From Verpa conica (Eukaryota > Ascomycota > Pezizomycetes > Pezizales > Morchellaceae), in contig JAUFSD010000012.1 of the NCBI GenBank assembly GCA_033030425.1, forward strand, positions 496,001-560,000: a stretch of 64,000 nucleotides of DNA, in the 5' to 3' direction. Positions 11,266 to 22,737 of this stretch are shown one piece after another (the stretch's first letter is position 1; each line of letters starts with the position of its first letter). A program made the position numbers and the translations under genes. The notes under the pieces are model-generated. The model saw nothing but the letters and a program-made list of their open reading frames with translations. It was not told the origin of the DNA and did not search any database.

Positions 11266-12789
11266 GAGTGAGTAATTTAAGTTTCTGTTTTTTTTTTTTA
11301 AACAAAAGAAATGTAGAGCTAGAATAATGCTATCTCAAAAGTTTTCGAGTCATTGAACATTGATTTTTTATTGATTTTTCTTCTCTTTTACTGGAATTAC
11401 GCGGCTTTTGGATCATTGACAGCTTAGGTGTGCTTCTACTTAGTGGATACGACGACGAATAGCAGGTTTTATGGGTTAAGTTAATAGGAAATGTATTCTA
11501 AAATAAAGTCTGAAATTCATAGACTAGGTATATCTTGTACTTCTATACAAACACTAGCCTCCAAATTCCACAATCTCGCTTCTCCTTTAAACTAGGGGCC
11601 TCCTAATTTCAGTAAAAGAAGGCGGTCGTATTATCAGATTTACGCAGTACATCCTCGAGAAAGGAGTGGGTGGGGTGTAATAATCTAGACTTGAAGCTTT
11701 GATAGTAGAAATTAGCTATAGAACCACCGACCACAAGCCGTTGTTTCTCGATCCTGTCAGGTACTTATGGATTATAAAGGCCACATGAGAGGGCATCAGC
11801 CGAATTGATCCCCAACATGGCTCTCGTTTGCTTGTTCCTTACCCGAGCCCTGCGAGGTGAGTACTGGTACTAATACTGGTTTAAGCGCTAGCTAGGTATG
11901 GTGGACATGAATGTGTGCGACATTTTGGCGGCTATGCCAGATCTCACAGCCAGACAAACTATTACTAAAAATCTAATCACTCTATTATAGGCCTTCAGCT
12001 CTTATTAGGCTTAGGGTCTGGTGGTTGCTGAATAGAATATAATTTCTACTTATATATAGGACCATTCCCGAAAATACGCTTACTGTGATGAAATATACGC
12101 AATCCTCCCAAAAGGAAAAAAGATTGGCTTGGACAACATATTATGTAGCTTCTTGATTATATTTATATAGAGTCATATGATTGGGTAAATAAAAAGACTT
12201 CTTGTAGAGCCTTAAAAATATCTATCCTAGTAATAAATAGCAACGCTTCGGGTACATTTATGCTTATGCTCATAATAGTTCCCCTTAGACACGAGTCAGT
12301 GTAACCCTTGTATTAATACTGAGACTTCACCTAGTACATCTCAGGATCCCGGAGGTCCTTGCGTAAGAGTGCAAGTAATGTTGATGACGTCATCTTTAGC
12401 AAGTTTTTTTTATCACATGCAATCTTTAGTAAAAGTACTTGTGAATAAATTTTCTAGCGCATGTATCTAAGAAATTTCCAACAGGTCTGGAATGATTTTG
12501 TAGATTGTATATATGTGCTATTGAATAAAATGTATTTGAGGGATAGAACAATTGCTCCCTGATATATTCCAGCCACTCTTTATCCAATATTATAGCCGTA
12601 AAAGTCAGTCAGAGTTGTAAGGTGTTCTAAGAGCTAACATAGAAACTTTATTATACAAGAAATTTCATCACTTAGACACTGAATATTAGAGAAGAAAGGG
12701 TAAATAATCATCTATAGTAGCCACAGCCCCCAAATAAACCCAGAAAAAACTCCGTTAAGTAAACGTTCTATATAACAGATATATTACCA
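11266..12789. other. Intergenic, AT-rich
   Basis: About 1.5 kb between the CCT4 end and the end of the convergent WNTQ-family gene. No ORF, tRNA or repeat that I can support. Confidence 0.55.
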
Positions 12790-13458
12790 TTAAAAATTAT
12801 CATGCCATTCCCCTACAGTACCTATTTGTCTCTGTTTCTGTCTCTTCACCATAAACACCAATAACATCAACTCCACTATAAAGAACCCTATAATCCATAA
12901 CCCACCCTGCACAAACATCCCCACTCCCGATCTCCAGTATTGGATCCAGCGTGACCTCATAGGCGTAGGACTGCGATGTACTCCGTAGAGGACAAGGTCC
13001 GTACATGTTGGGGGGATTATTGTCTCTAGTGTTCTAGCAAACGATACTCTCTTCCTCCGGGTATGTGGCCAGGCTGTTAAAACCGTAGATCTGATACATG
13101 AAGCAGTAGAGGGGGACTGTATCGTGATATCTGCGCGTGGAGCAGTCCTCCGGCCGTTGAACTGTGTATTCCATATTGTTTCTGCGTCTAAAGTTTCTTC
13201 CGGGTCGGGGGGTGGAATGAGGATCTTCCAGCCGGATGGCTGTGGGATTACCACAGGTTTTGTGAACGGTATTGATGATTTAGAGGTAGATGTCAGCGGT
13301 GGTGGAGCCACTCCTGCCGGTTTGGGTAAGTTGTGGGGAGAAGTAGCATGACTCCAGTGAGTATGGATATTTGTGTAACTTCTTGAAGGTGTTGAAGACA
13401 CTGGTTTAGGGGGCTGTGAGGATTCAGGCTCGATATTGTAGGCGAGAACTATTGCCAT
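12790..13458 (-). CDS. WNTQ-family protein with C-terminal membrane segment (lineage-specific)
   Basis: Single-exon frame of 222 residues, not recognised. The N-terminal half is Pro/Ser/Thr-rich and probably disordered. The centre has PQPSGWKILIPP followed by ETIWNTQFNGRR (about residues 93-104), then RRKRVSFARTLETIIPP. A hydrophobic stretch at about residues 180-206 (GLWIIGFFIVELMLLVFMV) followed by KRQKQRQ suggests one membrane helix with a basic cytosolic flank. The same block order (PSG-x-K, then WNTQ-x-N-x-RR, then a basic residue before VSF) appears in the gene at 36779-37379, so the two are likely distant paralogs. The second copy lacks the membrane segment. RVSF resembles the RVxF docking motif for protein phosphatase 1, which is only a guess. 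It is divergent from PSY4. Confidence 0.75.
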   Translation of the reverse strand: MAIVLAYNIEPESSQPPKPVSSTPSRSYTNIHTHWSHATSPHNLPKPAGVAPPPLTSTSKSSIPFTKPVVIPQPSGWKILIPPPDPEETLDAETIWNTQFNGRRTAPRADITIQSPSTASCIRSTVLTAWPHTRRKRVSFARTLETIIPPTCTDLVLYGVHRSPTPMRSRWIQYWRSGVGMFVQGGLWIIGFFIVELMLLVFMVKRQKQRQIGTVGEWHDNF

Positions 13459-14133
13459 CTTGATGAATGTGTAGGCTCAACGTTGACCAGGCAAGTTTGT
13501 GCGAGTGAGTGGTTATGATTGAGAAAGTGTAGGTTTGGTGGATAAGATGTGTTGAAGAGCAGGATGGAAGCGAGCGAGTGCCTGTTGTTGAGTGGGACAG
13601 GGTGAGGGGTTGAAGATGGAGGCTTGGGGGCTGTGCGGGATGGTTCTTTGGGCAGAGTGGGCGAAGGTTCTATAAGGCTGTGCGGTTGGATGAGCACATG
13701 TAACTTCCATTGCTCTTATCAATTTACTGGATGATGCGAACCCTAACCCTATCGGGGGCGCGTCTGTAGGGGGGCCAGTGGGAGAGGTGAGATGTGAGAG
13801 GAGATGAGAGAGGAGAGAGAGAGGAGGGGGTTTCAGAGAGTAAAAATAAAGACCCCCAAAAAGGACTTCAGACTCTAGGCTCCAGGCTTCGGTTCTGTAT
13901 GGGAAAGGGTTTATTTACCCGTCCTCTGGACGAACTGTCGTTAGGACTCGACGCCTGTGTGATCACCATGCAGGGATTGACTGAGTGGACAAAGGCCTTG
14001 TGAATGTGGACGCACAGGGAAGCTTTGCACGTGCAGCTATCCTGGTCCCGACATCACGAACTCCATCCAACTACACGTGCATTTACAGCGAGTCTACCCT
14101 GGAATTGTATCCATCATCTACACAACAGAAGCA
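13459..14133. promoter_or_regulatory. Divergent promoter region with telobox and purine tract
   Basis: Lies between the minus-strand WNTQ gene and plus-strand PSY4. Two CCCTAA units (13739-13750) form a telobox-like site (the kind bound by Tbf1-type factors in fungi), followed by a GA-rich purine tract (about 13779-13837). No gene is supported here. Confidence 0.45.
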
Positions 14134-15520
14134 ATGAGGTCCGGTAAGAGATTCATCCTAGGATCTGTACATCCACGTTTCAACGGGAATTGAGGCTGAC
14201 ATGCTGGAGCTAAAAAGACGAGGCGATTCTCGACGAGATCATCAAGGATGGATCAGTTGAAGTGTGAGTGAGCTTCCTCTGGTACAACTTCCCCCCTCAA
14301 TAACTAACAGGGCTACAGTGATGAATGGCCAGAGCTCCTTAAACGTCTTCTTACTCGTCTAGACCATGTTCGTCCCTTCCATCCTCCTCTAAACAAGCAC
14401 TAACAGCTCCCTCTAGATTGCCCACAACTCTTTCCCCACACACCCCCTCCCACCTCCTGCTGAGGTCGTTCCTACCAGTCTCCCACCACCCCCGGAACTC
14501 TCAACCCAATCAACAATCCCCGATGCTCCCTCACCGAACCCCGAGACACCTGCTGAAACACCCGCTGAGTTCTCTCCTCCAGCGCACAGCCAAGATGTCT
14601 CTGCGGCCACATCCCCACGTCCCATGCCCCCACCAGCACTCACTCCCCTCACTCCACCTCCTGTAGTTGACCCACCAGTAGAGACCACACTTCCACCTGG
14701 TACTCTTGCCCCAGATGACTTGAGCGTGCTTACTACACTCATAAGTATCTTGAATACACAATTCGACACTGCACCCCCGTACACCGTTCAGCGCTTCGCC
14801 GAACTCCTACGTAACCCCAATGCACACTATCGATCGCTCACAAAATATCTCCGGGCCTTACAACGTGTATTATCCGTCTCTTCCCCCGTTACAGCCTTCC
14901 CTCTACCCCCTAGTGCTGTCGAGACGATTCCTAACGGCACCACGTTCACTCTCGGAAGCGATGAGTCACTAGGCGGTGCTCTACTATCGCCGATCCCATG
15001 GCTCACTCCTACAGCATTGACCGACGAGGTATCGGAGGAGAGTGTCAATGGCGTGACGCAGGGCGAGCTGCTGAGACAGGAACAGGAGTTGAATATTGTT
15101 CCTGCCGTACAGGTCAATTCCCCGCAGCCTCATGGTGACGAGTTATCGGGGGGGCCGCCACCCCCCCTTGGACCTGAGGATGTTGGCCCACAGCCGGAAG
15201 GAACAGTCTTCCCGGATCCACCACGGACACCTGAAGAGGCAAGAAGCCCACCACCAATCTTGGGTTCTTTACTAGGCATTGATACGGCTATGGAGGAGGC
15301 GAAGGAGGAAGTGAAAGAGGAGGCGAAAGAGGAGGAGATGAAGGACGCATCTCCTGAAAAGGAGGAAGAGAAAAAGAAGGAAGAAGTGGTGGAGAAAAAG
15401 GATGATATGGATGTGGATTTGAAAGAAGCAAAAGAACTGGAAGATAAAATGCAACTCGATGCAGCTGCGGATGGAAAGGAGGAGAAGGAGGCGAAGGAGG
15501 CAGCGAAGGGAGAGAATTAG
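14134..15520 (+). CDS. PSY4: Protein phosphatase 4 regulatory subunit 2 (PPP4R2/Psy4)
   Basis: Regulatory subunit of PP4, the phosphatase that reverses DNA-damage checkpoint phosphorylation. Four exons: 14134-14143, 14218-14263, 14319-14367 and 14417-15520, total 402 residues. The small exons build EAILDEIIKDGSVEVDEWPE then LLKRLLTRLDHIAHNSFP, the PPP4R2 N-terminal signature. After a Pro-rich insert comes DTAPPYTVQRFAELLRNPN, then HYRSLTKYLRALQRVLSVSS, the second PPP4R2 block. The last 90 residues or so are an acidic/basic Glu-Lys low-complexity tail (from about 15285), as in many PPP4R2 proteins. Start choice: the short first exon (MRSG) is the only ATG that leads into the conserved block by a good donor. 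The exon 1 to exon 2 join is the least certain part. Confidence 0.9.
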
Positions 15521-16527
15521 TGGGTATTGAAGAGGTTTGTTGTATATCCGGAGTTCTTGAATGTTACGATTGCGTGCAATGATCAGAATGTACCATATGA
15601 TTTATTAAGAGGAACTTTTTCGGTTAAAATTGTTTTATGTCTCGATTACCGGCCGCTCCAAATGTGGCCGGGATGTAACATACAGGTATGGGGTTTTTGC
15701 GGGCAAAAGGATACCGATATGCGGACGAGCTGTTATTTTAGCTGGATTCAATACTAGTACATTTTATATTCCATCGCTTGTGGGGAGTCCGGGGAGATAG
15801 AGTTAGAACTAAAGGGATAAAAAGAAGTCTCGAGTATTAGAATTGAGGCTAATACATATGCCTTAACTTTAAAGATAGTGGTACCTATGTGTACCGGGTG
15901 TGCACGCAAAGTACGGCGAACTTGACGCCCATAGGCTCGAAATTTACTTACGCCACATTTAGGAGCCAATACTTTTGCTGTGATACCCACTATTTGTATG
16001 GAGAAAAAAATCTGGAGAACTTTTTAACACTGTATCAATAGGAGTCATATTGCAGTCTCTGAGGTGATGTCTCCTGGCTTGGGGGGTTCACAACTCATAC
16101 CACTTTGGCGACCAGTGTGGCCTTATTAGACCAACCACAAGCTTACGTGTAAGAACTGTCCAACGGGAGACAGTCCGCCGTACTTACCCTTAACCCCCGG
16201 TACTCCAGAGGGGGGGGGGGGGTTGATCAGCCATCCCATTGGGTAATCCAAGATCTACGGTACCCCTGTCTTATGGCAATTAAGGCCTCCCACGAGTATA
16301 TGCAGACTTCCTATTAAGCGGGGAAGCCAGGTGTACTATAGGTACATACAGGACAGTGTTTACCCTTACTTATTTAATGGGGGGTCCCTAGGATCAAACG
16401 TTCCTATCCAATTTTTATCTATTACGAAGTTCACAGCGAGGTACGTATGTTAAGCATAACTTAGTTTTGTCTTTTTTCTTTTGCTAATATAATGTAGATC
16501 CTCTTTTTTATCGAAAAAAACCAAAGA
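15521..16527. other. Intergenic, includes a poly-G run
   Basis: No gene seen. A homopolymer of about 13 G lies at 16208-16221, next to a CCCCCGG stretch. A small hairpin ACTGTC/GACAGT lies at 16157-16176. Confidence 0.5.
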
Positions 16528-17182
16528 ATGTCTAGCAACGAAGAAGAGAGAAATAAGGATGTATACGTTCTTCCAGCACCCCCACGTGGCGGGACAGTTT
16601 TATTCCCTAAAGTTACCGAAATACGAGCCGCAGGACTCTCTAATCAATTACCCCCAGGTACGGGGGCCTTTATTGGTGATGGGTCATTTACTTTCGGAGA
16701 TTATTTCCATGGGATGAAGCCGGAGACTACGATAACAAAGAATTGGAATAGAAATGCGCCTGCTTGGAGAATTGCGGTGCCAGGTCTCAATCTCGAAGGT
16801 AAGTGATAACTAAGGTTCCCGTATTGTTTTTTTATAGGTGGGGAGCTGATATAATCTAGGAATCTGCAAAAACACCGCTTGTAAAGCTTATCAAAAATCC
16901 CGTACTATCATCCAATGGGGTCGCCGTGATTTCGACTTCTTTGAAGATGAACATCTTTCTCTCTGTCCGCTTTGTAAAAAATATGTTCAGCCAATAACCT
17001 GCGGTTTTACAGACACTCAGTGGATGGCAGTTGGTATCAGAAAGATGGGGGCAGGGAAGCCTTCGGAAAAGGTTCCGGGTGTATGGGAAAGGGCAAGGAG
17101 TGGTGTATATACTACCTTTGATGATAATCCTGCCAGTTATGCTCAGTGGAAGGATCTCAAGATCAAAATTAAGGCTCTTTGA
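16528..17182 (+). CDS. GLNLEG-type small cysteine protein, copy A (putative zinc-binding)
   Basis: Two exons, 16528-16798 and 16860-17182, giving 197 residues. The N-terminal part (residues 1-70) is variable. The conserved core begins APAWRIAVPGLNLEG, then C-x4-C (CKNTAC) with AYQKSRTIIQWG, FDFFEDEHL, CPLC, and PITCGFTDTQW. The tail is YTTFDD followed by an LKIKIKAL end. Five conserved Cys with a C-x4-C and C-x2-C layout suggest a small zinc-binding (treble-clef or RING-like) fold. From memory, similar GLxLEG-Cx4C-AY domains occur in uncharacterised proteins of protists, plants and fungi, sometimes beside ubiquitin-like domains; no ubiquitin-like domain is visible here. A second copy follows 1 kb downstream on the same strand with an intron at the same place (inside the Gly codon of NLEG). 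Confidence 0.85.
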
Positions 17183-18160
17183 GGTTTTTCTTTTCTATTG
17201 GGGTTTCTGTGTTTTTTGGGTCGGTTTTGGATAAGGAGGGTTAGAGAGTTTGGCGTATATTCAGTGTTTGTGACTTTTCTTGCTTTTGGTTTGGGGTACG
17301 TGGTGTTTTGAGTGCCGCCGTACTACTATATAAAAACGTATCAGATCCATGTCCTTTATTGACAGCCTGTTCCATAAATCTTTATAGTCTACAAGAATAC
17401 ATTTCTTATATTATAACGCTTCACTTCATGGCACTCTACACGTAGTTTTAGGAACCTAGATAAGTTTATGTTATAAGAACAAGGGTCAGATACTTCTGCG
17501 CTCACCCTTTTCGTATGTATAAGAAATAAGAATATTGCTAGATTTGGGTTCTTGAATCATATTATATCACTCGGTTCAACTAATAAAGCACCTAATAGCT
17601 AATATGATGCTGCTGCTTTATCCCCGGGTAAATATTAGAGATTTTATAGTACTATTTATGAAATTCACGAAAATGTGACCTTTATTGCTGTCTGAGCAGG
17701 TTTTGACTGCTAGATATCAATCGATCAATGTTTATTTGACCGATTGGGAGGGTGGGTAGGATGTTCGAACGGCTCATGAGTTTTTATTTGTAAATGAAAC
17801 CAGTTCTCGAGATTCTCTGGGTTTATGATTAAGCGATACAATAATTGGGGCTGTCGGGATCCTATTTTCAGGCAGCCCATACAATTTTTGGCCAATCACG
17901 TAACAATGTTACATGTAATTTTGCACTCTCTCTCTATGCACAGTAAACAGGTTTTTTGTTTACCGAAAGCTATTGGAAGTTGGAGAATTTGAGTCTGCTT
18001 ACAAGGCTTTATCGCTTCTGTAGGAGATCCCAGAAGACGCTTCATTTAATGGGCGTTTTCTCCGGCCCTAGGTTATGAAGTTTCTTCTACTTTTATCTCA
18101 TTAAAAAAATCATTCTTCTAGGCTCTTATTCCCTAGAAAGAAAAAGTTAATTTCGCAACG
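17183..18160. other. Intergenic between the tandem GLNLEG genes
   Basis: No gene. Holds the 3' end of copy A and the promoter of copy B. 17555-17577 reads ATCATATTATATCACTCGG, a block similar to others near 7954, 36228 and 63645. Confidence 0.5.
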
Positions 18161-18791
18161 ATGGTATGTTAAATATTTTCTTTTAATTAACTTGGCTAAT
18201 ATAAACAGAGTCTGTCTTACGCCCCCACAATCTCAGAAGACGAGAAGAGAAGACGATGCGTCGCCTATTTCGGCGCACCCAACTTCACTATTCCCTGGGG
18301 AAGTAATTTCCATAGGATGAGCGACGAAGATATTGTTAGAAGGTCCCCAGATAGTAGTGCTCCTTCTTGGAGACTTTTCGTGCGAGGTCTAAATCTTGAA
18401 GGTAGCTAGACAATAACCACCTTATTCTCACTATTTTGTTTACCTCTACTTATATAACATACCCCATTCAGGAGACTGTAAAAAGAGCTCTTGCGAAGCC
18501 TATAATAAAAGCCGCGTTATCGTTCAATGGGGCATGAGGAACTTTGACTTCTTTGAGGAAATACATCTTTGCTTCTGCCCTCTTTGCAGCAGCCATATTG
18601 AACCGACGACGTGCGGATTTTTCGATACTCAGTGGAGGATAAGCGGCAAGAGAAAGATGAGCCCGGATCAGGCACCGGAGTCGATTTCTTCTGAATGGAA
18701 AGTGGCAGATAATAGCAATTATACTACATTCAATGACCTTTCTAATGCGGCACAGTGGAGTAAGCTTAAGATCGAGGTTAAGCCACGCTGA
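18161..18791 (+). CDS. GLNLEG-type small cysteine protein, copy B (putative zinc-binding)
   Basis: Three exons: 18161-18163 (only the ATG), 18209-18401 and 18472-18791, giving 171 residues. The core is WRLFVRGLNLEG, C-x4-C (CKKSSC), AYNKSRVIVQWG, FDFFEEIHL, CPLC, TTCGFFDTQW, then YTTFNDL and an LKIEVKPR end. Copy A and copy B align over their full cores and share the phase-1 intron inside the Gly codon, so this is a tandem duplication. Copy B differs in having an extra Cys (CFCPLC), a shorter N-terminus, and an additional first intron directly after the initiator codon (ATG|GTATGT...AACAG|AGT). If that first intron is not used there is no alternative in-frame ATG near the conserved start, which supports the model. 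Function unknown. Confidence 0.82.
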
Positions 18792-19289
18792 GGGCTTCTA
18801 TGTGTTACTGGTTCGGTTATTTTTTCGAGGAGCTCGGGTTACTTTGGCTGAAAGTGCTTCTTTAGGAATCTTTGTTTATTAATTTAGTACTACATACGTG
18901 GGAAGGTAAAATCGTGGGCAATGCTACTGGTATCAGGCTTTATGAAACTCAAAGCGCGGAAATTGTTGTCTGCTCTTATCTCTCTATTATATCTACATAG
19001 TATACATTGAATACTTATATTTTTTATTCAAATTGCTATAACTGTAATTGCAGATGTTGTAGTCAGAAATATTGGGGAGGGCTCATTCAATGAGGATCAA
19101 AATGTGATGTGATAACACCTACTGAGTGGTATAATTAATAAAACGTCTATCTTATACAGTATCCATCAACGTTGTGGATGTGTAACCTGCTCGAAACCTA
19201 ACCCACGGGTTGCGCTAACAGACAGGTGCAGCGCAGCACCAAAGTCGCGAAGTGCTGGACAAACCCCCGGCCTCACCAACATTTCAAAC
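18792..19289. other. Intergenic
   Basis: No gene seen; the promoter of PRP46 should lie at the right end. Confidence 0.5.
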
Positions 19290-21016
19290 ATGGCGTCACC
19301 AACAACACTACCTCCGGCTTCTGCTGATATACAGCATTCTTTCCCACCGGCAGAGGTGAGTTCCCCATCCAGCTCTATGTCTACTTCAATGAGTGAGGGA
19401 TTGTGGTGCTAATATGCTGGGTAGAATCTTGTCCGGGACTCTGCAAAGAGAACACGCGAGCTCTTCGCTGCAGATTTCGGGAGTGCGTTCTTACTCGACG
19501 ATGAGTCTAGGTATTGTCATCCCCCTTATCTAGGTCTACTCAACGCCTCATACTAGTGGTTTAGACCCCGTTCCTGACACTCAGCAGTCGCAAGTCCTTC
19601 GTCACCAACAAGATCCGCACGGAATATGATGACCTCCGTGAGCTCCCTCCAGCACTAGCAGCCAAACAAGCCGCAGCGACAACCGCCGCAAAACGCAAGA
19701 AGCTCGGTCCCGGATCGTCGAAACCTCTCGCCACCGAAGCAGATGGCGCAGATGCGTCAACAATGAAGATGATTGAAGGAATCCCATCGTCAGGGGCAAA
19801 TGGACAGCAAACAACCGCGCTGGCAATTCGAGGCAAAGCACCTCCGGGTCTTGGGGGCAGTTCTGCGCAGAAGAACCTTCCTGGCTCAAGCTTGGTGCGG
19901 AATCAGGCTGCACAGCAGATTAAGCCTATTTGGCACGCCCCTTGGAAACTTATGCGTGTTATTGCTGGCCATCTCGGGTGGGTTCGCGCGTTGGCTGTCG
20001 AGCCGAATAATCAGTGGTTCTGTACAGGTGCTGGGGATCGTACTGTGAAGATTTGGGACCTTGCGAGTGGCTCGCTAAAGCTTACGTTGACGGGGCATAT
20101 CTCGACTGTGAGGGGGTTGGCAGTGTCGCCTAGGCATCCGTATTTGTTTTCGTGCGGAGAGGATAAGATGGTCAAGTGCTGGGACTTGGAAAGTAATCGT
20201 GTTATTCGCCATTACCATGGTCATTTATCGGGTGTATACTCGCTTGCGCTGCACCCGACGCTTGATGTCCTGGTTACTTCTGGTCGTGATGGTGTCGCAC
20301 GTGTGTGGGATATGAGGACTCGTACCAACGTTATGGTTCTCTCGGGCCATCAGGGGACCGTCTCCTCTGTTGTTACGCAGGAGGCAGATCCCCAGGTTAT
20401 AACTGGGTCTATGGACTCCACCGTCCGTCTCTGGGATCTTGCAGCTGGCAAGACAATGTCCGTCTTGACCCATCACAAGAAGTCTGTTCGCACAATCACG
20501 ACCCATCCTAAAGAATTCACATTCGCTTCTGGTAGTGCCGACAACATCAAGCAGTGGAAGTGTCCTGAGGGGGCGTTTATGCAGAATTTCGAGGGTTTCG
20601 GCGGGATCGTAAATACGCTGAGTGTCAACGAAGACGATATCCTCTTTTCCGGGTGTATGTTCTTCCTATCACTTATTACTATGGGTTCGGTGGCTAACAT
20701 ATAAATTAATAGCCGATAATGGTGAAATGTGCTTCTTTGATTGGAAGTCGGGACATCGTTTCCAGAAGATGGATACAACTGCGCAGCCGGGTTCGTTGGA
20801 GGCAGAGCAGGGTGTGTTTTGTAGTACTTTTGATAAGACAGGGTTAAGATTGATTACGGGTGAAGCGGATAAAACTAGTATGTCATCCTCTTTGCGTGGT
20901 CTATATGGATTGAGGCTAATCGTATTGTAGTCAAAATATGGAAACAGGATGAGAATGCGACAGAGGAGACACATCCTTTGGATTGGAAACCGACGCTGCA
21001 GAGGCGACGATTCTAG
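19290..21016 (+). CDS. PRP46: Pre-mRNA-splicing WD40 protein Prp46/PLRG1
   Basis: Nineteen-complex (NTC/Prp19) component of the activated spliceosome. Five exons: 19290-19355, 19425-19510, 19585-20654, 20713-20877 and 20931-21016, giving 490 residues. The N-terminal 170 residues are family-typical ([15 protein letters not shown], then a linker with [20 protein letters not shown]). [20 protein letters not shown] then opens a seven-blade WD40 propeller with clear GH...WD repeats ([61 protein letters not shown] and others). The C-terminal [17 protein letters not shown] is a hallmark of Prp46/PLRG1. Exon 3 has a CAGCAG tandem acceptor (19582-19587), so a one-Ser difference between isoforms is possible. 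Confidence 0.95.
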
Positions 21017-21769
21017 GAGTGTTCATATGATAAGTGTGGGTATCGGTGGACGGCATTACATTGTAGGGATTGCCTGTTTCTTCTAGTAGAGATATGGGTT
21101 TTTCCCTTTGTATTTTTATATTCCAAAGTTGTTTTCATGTCCAGTTCATAAATAATAACGAGATTAAGCTTAGATATCCTGCGTATTTGATTTTTGTTTT
21201 CTTTGTGATTTGTTTGCGGGTGTTGAGTTTGTCAAATATCGATCATTGGCTCTAGCTATGGCAACTACGTGACCCCATTCTTCACGCCCTTATAAAAGAG
21301 AAAGTTACTTGATTGTGTTGAATTGAAGGTATTCTTACGTAACGAGATAAGAGATATGATTTTCTGCTGTGAAGTAAGGTTTGATTCATCGAATGTTCTA
21401 TATAACAAGTTGGTCAACACTCATATAGCGAGACTCATATTTGATCACTCGATGTGTGAGAACGAATTCTTGGCTACCCTCTCGTGGGTCTAGCGATGGA
21501 TTTCTACCTCATCCGTATGCTAGATAGGATTCCGGTAGTATAAGATATTGAGAATAGGTAGGGAAATTAGAATGGGGTTTTATGTGAATATGATACATTT
21601 ATCGCTAACCAATGGGCCATCCTATCCAGGTTTTACACCCACTTCATCTGGTACTTCTTCTACTTCTAAACAAAAGAAATATACCAGCCCAGAGACGAAT
21701 TAACAAAGGGAAAGAACAAAAACAATAAATTTAACGCCATCACCGATCACTTTTTAACAATCCCATCTC
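21017..21769. other. Intergenic, convergent 3' ends
   Basis: Between PRP46 (plus) and ZIM17 (minus). No gene or repeat seen. Confidence 0.55.
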
Positions 21770-22495
21770 TCACTTCTCCACACCCTCTCCCGTCTTAGCT
21801 TCATCAACCCCTTGACTACGCTTCTCCTCTGCTTCTACCTCTAACCCACTCTCCCACGCCTCCTCCGTCTCTTTCGCCGGCTCCTCAGGGAGAACCTCAA
21901 CATCGTTACCATCCGCACTCCAAATACCCCTTGTACGCAGCGTATCCTCTGCCGCTAGTTGCTCCTCATAAGATCTCTGAGCAGCAGTATACTTCTTTAT
22001 AGTCTCGCCAGAACCAGACTGGGACAGAATCTCTTCAAATGATCGAGAAGTCTCGCCAAACACCTATAAATAAATAAAAAAACCAGATAATTAACCTCCA
22101 TACAAAAAAATATAGAAGAAAACACAAACCTTTAAATGGTCGGAAATAACATGTCGGTTATGGCACCCAGGGCATGTAATCAACACTGAACCGTAATGAT
22201 ACCCCTGCTTGCTAACCGTGTGTGTAGACCTATGACCACAAGGTCTACATGTGAAAGTAAGATCGTAGCTTGGTTTCGGTTCTACCGGGGCTTTGTCTTT
22301 GCTTCCTCCGCCGAGACTGCCAATTGTGGTTGATTCGTGTCGGACTTGGTGTGAGAGTCGCGGGATGATGATTTTTGGGATTTGGGCTTGTGAGAGTCGT
22401 AGTGGGGTAGTGACGGCGAGGGAAGGGAGGATTATGGCCCGTTGGTGTGCTAGAGGGGTGGCTACACGGCAGAGTAGGTGTCGTGCGAAATTCAT
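21770..22495 (-). CDS. ZIM17: DNL zinc-finger mitochondrial Hsp70 escort protein (Zim17/Tim15/Hep1)
   Basis: Keeps mitochondrial Hsp70 (Ssc1) soluble and so supports protein import and folding in the matrix. Two exons: 22495-22130 and 22063-21770, 219 residues. The N-terminus (MNFARHLLCRVATPLAHQRA) is Arg-rich and acid-free, as in a matrix presequence. The DNL domain, about residues 77-125, reads LTFTCRPCGHRSTHTVSKQG then LITCPGCHNRHVISDHL, joined at the splice to KVFGE. The two C-x2-C pairs bind zinc, and NRHVISDHL is the signature. The acidic C-terminal extension is longer than in yeast. It is head-to-head with the RGG protein gene; the starts are 242 bases apart, so a shared promoter is likely. 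Confidence 0.95.
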
Positions 22496-22737
22496 TTTTT
22501 TTTGAACTTTTTTTTATATATGTTAATGGAAGTGGAGTTTCGTGAAGGTCGAAAAGTAATGGCGAAACCTTGTACAGAAGGGGAGTTTTTTTTTTTTAGT
22601 GTCACGTGGGGATAAGAATTCAAGTCTTGGCGGTGGGGTACGTCCAGGAAGAAAAGAAAATAAAAAAGAGGAAATTCCTCTCCCACTGTTTATCAAACAT
22701 CAAAAAAAAAAAAAGAGGTTCAATTGAAACAACCACA

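Noticed and set aside
13739..13750. Telomere end
   Set aside because: Only two CCCTAA units between genes on both sides; a promoter motif is more likely.
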